Source: Arenicella sp.
Lineage (GTDB): Bacteria > Pseudomonadota > Gammaproteobacteria > Arenicellales > Arenicellaceae
Reading direction: 5' to 3'
Assembly (NCBI GenBank): GCA_023299895.1
Contig: JALZWI010000208.1
Location: 1 to 8,619, forward strand
DNA: 8,619 nucleotides
Part shown: positions 6,590 to 8,619 of the stretch, in pieces
Layout of the letters: every line of letters starts with the position of its first letter
How positions within the stretch are numbered: the stretch's first letter is position 1
The notes under the pieces: model-generated
Database searches by the model: none
Told to the model about the DNA's origin: nothing
What the model saw: the letters and a program-made list of their open reading frames with translations, nothing else
Program-made: the position numbers and the translations under genes

Positions 6590-7105
6590 ATGAAAAATAT
6601 AATCATAAATTATTGGCGGGAACTCGAAACACGTCAACAATGGACCTTAGGGCTGGGCAGTTTAATTGTAGCGTTTATACTATTTTATGCGTTAATTTTG
6701 AAACCTTGGCACCGTGCTTTATCAGAGATGTCAGAAAAAATTACGCAACAGCGTGAAAACCTTGTTTGGATGAGGCAGGCATCTGAAATGGTAAAAAATG
6801 GTGGCGTGGCAACTTCTGAGCAGGTTACTAAAGATGCTAATCAATCGTTACTATCTATTGTTGAAAAAACAGCGCGCAGCAATAACATTAATAAATCTAT
6901 TCAACAAATGGTGCCAGGCACGAATACTCAAACTAATATTGAACAAGTAAATGTCGTGCTCGAAGAAGCAGACTTCAATCAATGGGTGTTGTGGGTCGAT
7001 GATTTGTCTAGAAATTATGCAGTTAACATAATGCAGCTTAGTGTCGAGAGTGAAACAGAAGAACCAAATATTGTAGAGCTGCGAGTCACTTTTGAGCGTG
7101 GTTGA
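6590..7105 (+). CDS. T2SS assembly-platform protein GspM
   Basis: GspM is a small bitopic membrane protein that stabilises GspL and links the platform to the pseudopilus. The 171-aa protein has a short cytoplasmic N-terminus (WRELETRQQW), one transmembrane helix (about residues 19-38), a coiled-coil-prone linker containing NLVWMRQASEMV, which matches the conserved 'L-x-W-M-x-x-x-A' segment, and a periplasmic ferredoxin-like domain with FNQWVLWVDDLSRNYAVNIMQL, the typical 'F-x-x-x-x-x-W-L-x-x-L-x-x-x-Y-G-V-x-V' pattern. It lies 14 bases after gspL. A GspN gene, often next in line, does not follow. Confidence 0.9.
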   Translation: MKNIIINYWRELETRQQWTLGLGSLIVAFILFYALILKPWHRALSEMSEKITQQRENLVWMRQASEMVKNGGVATSEQVTKDANQSLLSIVEKTARSNNINKSIQQMVPGTNTQTNIEQVNVVLEEADFNQWVLWVDDLSRNYAVNIMQLSVESETEEPNIVELRVTFERG

Positions 7106-7154
7106 TACTTTTTCGTGGGCTTTGGCTCTAAAAAAAATTATATGAGTTGCGCAA

Positions 7155-7952
7155 ATGGAATTACAGTTATACCAAGTTGATGCTTTTGCTAGTCAAGTTT
7201 TTGGTGGTAACCCTGCAGCGGTAGTACCTCTTTTAGAGTGGCTTGATGAATCTCTTTTACAATCTATTGCAGCAGAAAATAATTTAGCGGAAACTGCGTT
7301 TTTTGTTCGCAAAGGCGAGACCTATGAAATTCGTTGGTTTACACCTTGGGCCGAAGTAGACCTGTGTGGTCATGCCACATTGGCGAGTGCTTATGTGTTA
7401 TTTAATGAATTGAATTATAAGTCTAACACTCTCGTCTTTGATTCGAAAAGTGGCCTATTGCAGGTTGATAAAATAATTGATGTTAAGACGAATGAAGACT
7501 TATTTTTGCTCGACTTTCCGAATCAAAAACCTGTGGTTTGCGGTGCACCTCTTGGCTTGTCTGAAGCGCTTGGAATCGATGTTAAGCTTTGTCTTGAAAA
7601 CGAAATTTATATTGTTGTTCTTGATGGCGAAGCACAAGTAGCGAGTTTGAAGCCCAATTTTACACGATTGCTAGAACTGGGTATAAGAGGCGTGACCGTA
7701 ACGGCGCCGTCTAATCAGTATGATTTCGTGAATCGTTATTTCGCTCCTTTTATCGGCATTAACGAAGATTCAGTCACGGGATCTGCCTTCACGAAATTGA
7801 TTCCGTATTGGGCTAAGCGGTTAAATAAAGACATTATGATTGCCAAACAAATTTCACGGCGCGGTGGTGAAGTTTATTGTGAGTTGGCAGGTGATCGCGT
7901 CAAAATCGGTGGCACTGCAGTCAAGTATTTACAGGGGGCGATCAGAGTTTAG
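7155..7952 (+). CDS. PhzF-family isomerase-like protein
   Basis: PhzF-type proteins have two similar alpha/beta halves around a central cavity; PhzF itself isomerises a phenazine precursor, but most bacterial homologues (YddE/YHI9 type) have unknown substrates. The 265-aa length is normal. Visible motifs are YQVDAFASQVFGGNPAAVV at the N-terminus, the candidate catalytic Glu46 in NNLAETAFF, IRWFTPWAEVDLCGHATLASA with His73, NEDSVTGSAF (203-212) and ISRRGGE. The second-half motif usually reads E-D-P-V-T-G-S-A-H; here Pro is Ser206 and His is Phe212, so substrate binding may differ. The gene starts 49 bases after gspM with no strong ribosome binding site. It may be read through from the gsp operon or have its own promoter. 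Nothing nearby suggests phenazine synthesis. Confidence 0.9.
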   Translation: MELQLYQVDAFASQVFGGNPAAVVPLLEWLDESLLQSIAAENNLAETAFFVRKGETYEIRWFTPWAEVDLCGHATLASAYVLFNELNYKSNTLVFDSKSGLLQVDKIIDVKTNEDLFLLDFPNQKPVVCGAPLGLSEALGIDVKLCLENEIYIVVLDGEAQVASLKPNFTRLLELGIRGVTVTAPSNQYDFVNRYFAPFIGINEDSVTGSAFTKLIPYWAKRLNKDIMIAKQISRRGGEVYCELAGDRVKIGGTAVKYLQGAIRV

Positions 7953-8062
7953 TGTTGTTTGTTTTCGATTATTTGGACTATTTTGCGTAAGACGGAAGGA
8001 ATGTTAAACGCTCGACGTATAAACACAGCAATCAATGTAAACGTTTTAGAATCCTGCTGATT
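7953..8062. other. Intergenic spacer before the lipoprotein gene
   Basis: This 110-base gap has no clear hairpin terminator and no strong promoter. A purine-rich GGAAGGA (7994-8000) directly abuts an ATG at 8001 that opens a 19-codon frame ending at 8060, 2 bases before the lipoprotein ATG. The zero spacing makes efficient initiation there doubtful, so I do not call it a gene. Confidence 0.4.
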
Positions 8063-8619
8063 ATGTCATTTAAAAATTTCCGAACTTATATAATAATTCT
8101 ATTTTTGTTAGGCCTATCTGCTTGTGGTGGTAGCTCAAGTAGTGGTGGTAATTCTGGCCAAACTGGTGAATTGGTTTCAATACTTGTTTTGGGTGATAGC
8201 ATTGCCGTGGGGGAGAATCGTTTTGGCACTATAGTGCCCTGGCCGACTATTTTAGGCGCTGATTTAAATGTCCCAGTGGACAATCAAGCTGTGAGCGGAG
8301 TTGAAAGCAGCTTTGGCCTGAATGTTATCGAGGAGCTATTGAGCTCTACTCAGCCAAGTCATGTAATTATTATGTTAGGTACTAACGATGCGATAAGCGG
8401 CTCTGTGTCAGCCGCAATTGGAAATTTGCAAGCAATGGTGGATATTGCCAATGATAATAATGTTGTTGCGGTTGTAGCGACCTTGCCTGTTATTACCAAT
8501 TCAGAGGTAAACAACAATAATACTGCAGAGATCAGTGATGCAATTCGAAATTTGTCTGGTGCTACCATTGCAGATGTCAGAGATCTTTTTGGTTCTGATG
8601 GTGCTGGTTTGTTGATTGA
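8063..8619 (+). CDS. SGNH/GDSL-type hydrolase lipoprotein, 3'-truncated by the window edge
   Basis: The frame from ATG 8063 runs off the window after 185 complete codons without a stop. The N-terminus is a lipoprotein signal: basic start, hydrophobic core and lipobox LSAC with Cys21. The next residues are Gly-Gly and a Ser/Gly linker, with no Asp at +2, so outer-membrane sorting is likely in a gammaproteobacterium. SGNH blocks follow: LVLGDSIAVG (catalytic Ser46), NQAVSG (Gly79 of block II) and IIMLGTND (G106-D109, with Asn108 of block III). The last visible residues, FGSDGAGLLI, lie just ahead of where block V (D-x-x-H, often D-G-L-H-P-N) should be, so the Asp-His pair is outside the window. 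The family includes esterases, lysophospholipases and acyl-carbohydrate hydrolases; the substrate is not predictable. No alternative in-frame start exists back to the stop at 7988-7990. Confidence 0.88.
   Translation, partial: MSFKNFRTYIIILFLLGLSACGGSSSSGGNSGQTGELVSILVLGDSIAVGENRFGTIVPWPTILGADLNVPVDNQAVSGVESSFGLNVIEELLSSTQPSHVIIMLGTNDAISGSVSAAIGNLQAMVDIANDNNVVAVVATLPVITNSEVNNNNTAEISDAIRNLSGATIADVRDLFGSDGAGLLI

Noticed and set aside
8001..8060. 19-codon frame preceded by GGAAGGA and ending just before the lipoprotein gene
   Set aside because: The purine-rich site touches the ATG with no spacer, the peptide is unremarkable and there is no conservation evidence; a leader peptide is possible but unsupported.
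8086..8568. Minus-strand frames at 8086-8283 and 8359-8568
   Set aside because: They are antisense shadows of the SGNH lipoprotein gene, whose plus-strand frame carries the lipobox and catalytic motifs.

Overview
The window looks like a chimeric contig. Roughly bases 1-1055 carry DNA of eukaryotic appearance: a terminal inverted repeat, small hairpins, a long ATG/GTG-type triplet-rich tract, homopolymer runs and no recognisable bacterial gene. From about base 1055 to the end the sequence is dense, single-strand, bacterial coding DNA. The bacterial part suggests a gammaproteobacterium, moderately AT-rich, with a GuaA whose motifs align closely with the E. coli enzyme and a classical type II secretion (T2SS) gene order. 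Its joining to animal-like DNA would fit a marine, invertebrate-associated metagenome, but the organism cannot be named from the sequence alone.

Layout: (1) 1-~1055, host-like or unidentified DNA, with a possible exon fragment on the minus strand next to the junction. (2) ~1055-2431, guaA (GMP synthase) lacking about the first 57 residues because the junction falls inside the gene. (3) 2432-2676, an AT-rich intergenic spacer with a hexanucleotide repeat and weak promoter-like elements. (4) 2677-7105, six tightly packed T2SS genes, gspH-gspI-gspJ-gspK-gspL-gspM, separated by only 2-14 bases and surely co-transcribed. (5) 7155-7952, a PhzF-family isomerase-like protein. (6) 8063 to the right edge, an SGNH/GDSL-type hydrolase lipoprotein that runs off the window before its catalytic Asp-His block.

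Working together: GspH, I, J and K are pseudopilins. I, J and K (with H) form the tip of the periplasmic pseudopilus, and GspL and GspM are the inner-membrane assembly-platform proteins that link the GspE ATPase to the pseudopilus. The other T2SS parts (GspC, D, E, F, G and prepilin peptidase GspO) are absent, so the locus is a split half-cluster that must be completed from elsewhere in the genome. GuaA, PhzF and the lipoprotein have no evident mechanistic link to secretion.

I see no convincing new biological system. The points most worth checking are the guaA junction, the split T2SS layout, the 9-bp coding repeat at the end of gspJ that abuts the gspK ribosome binding site, and a PhzF motif substitution.
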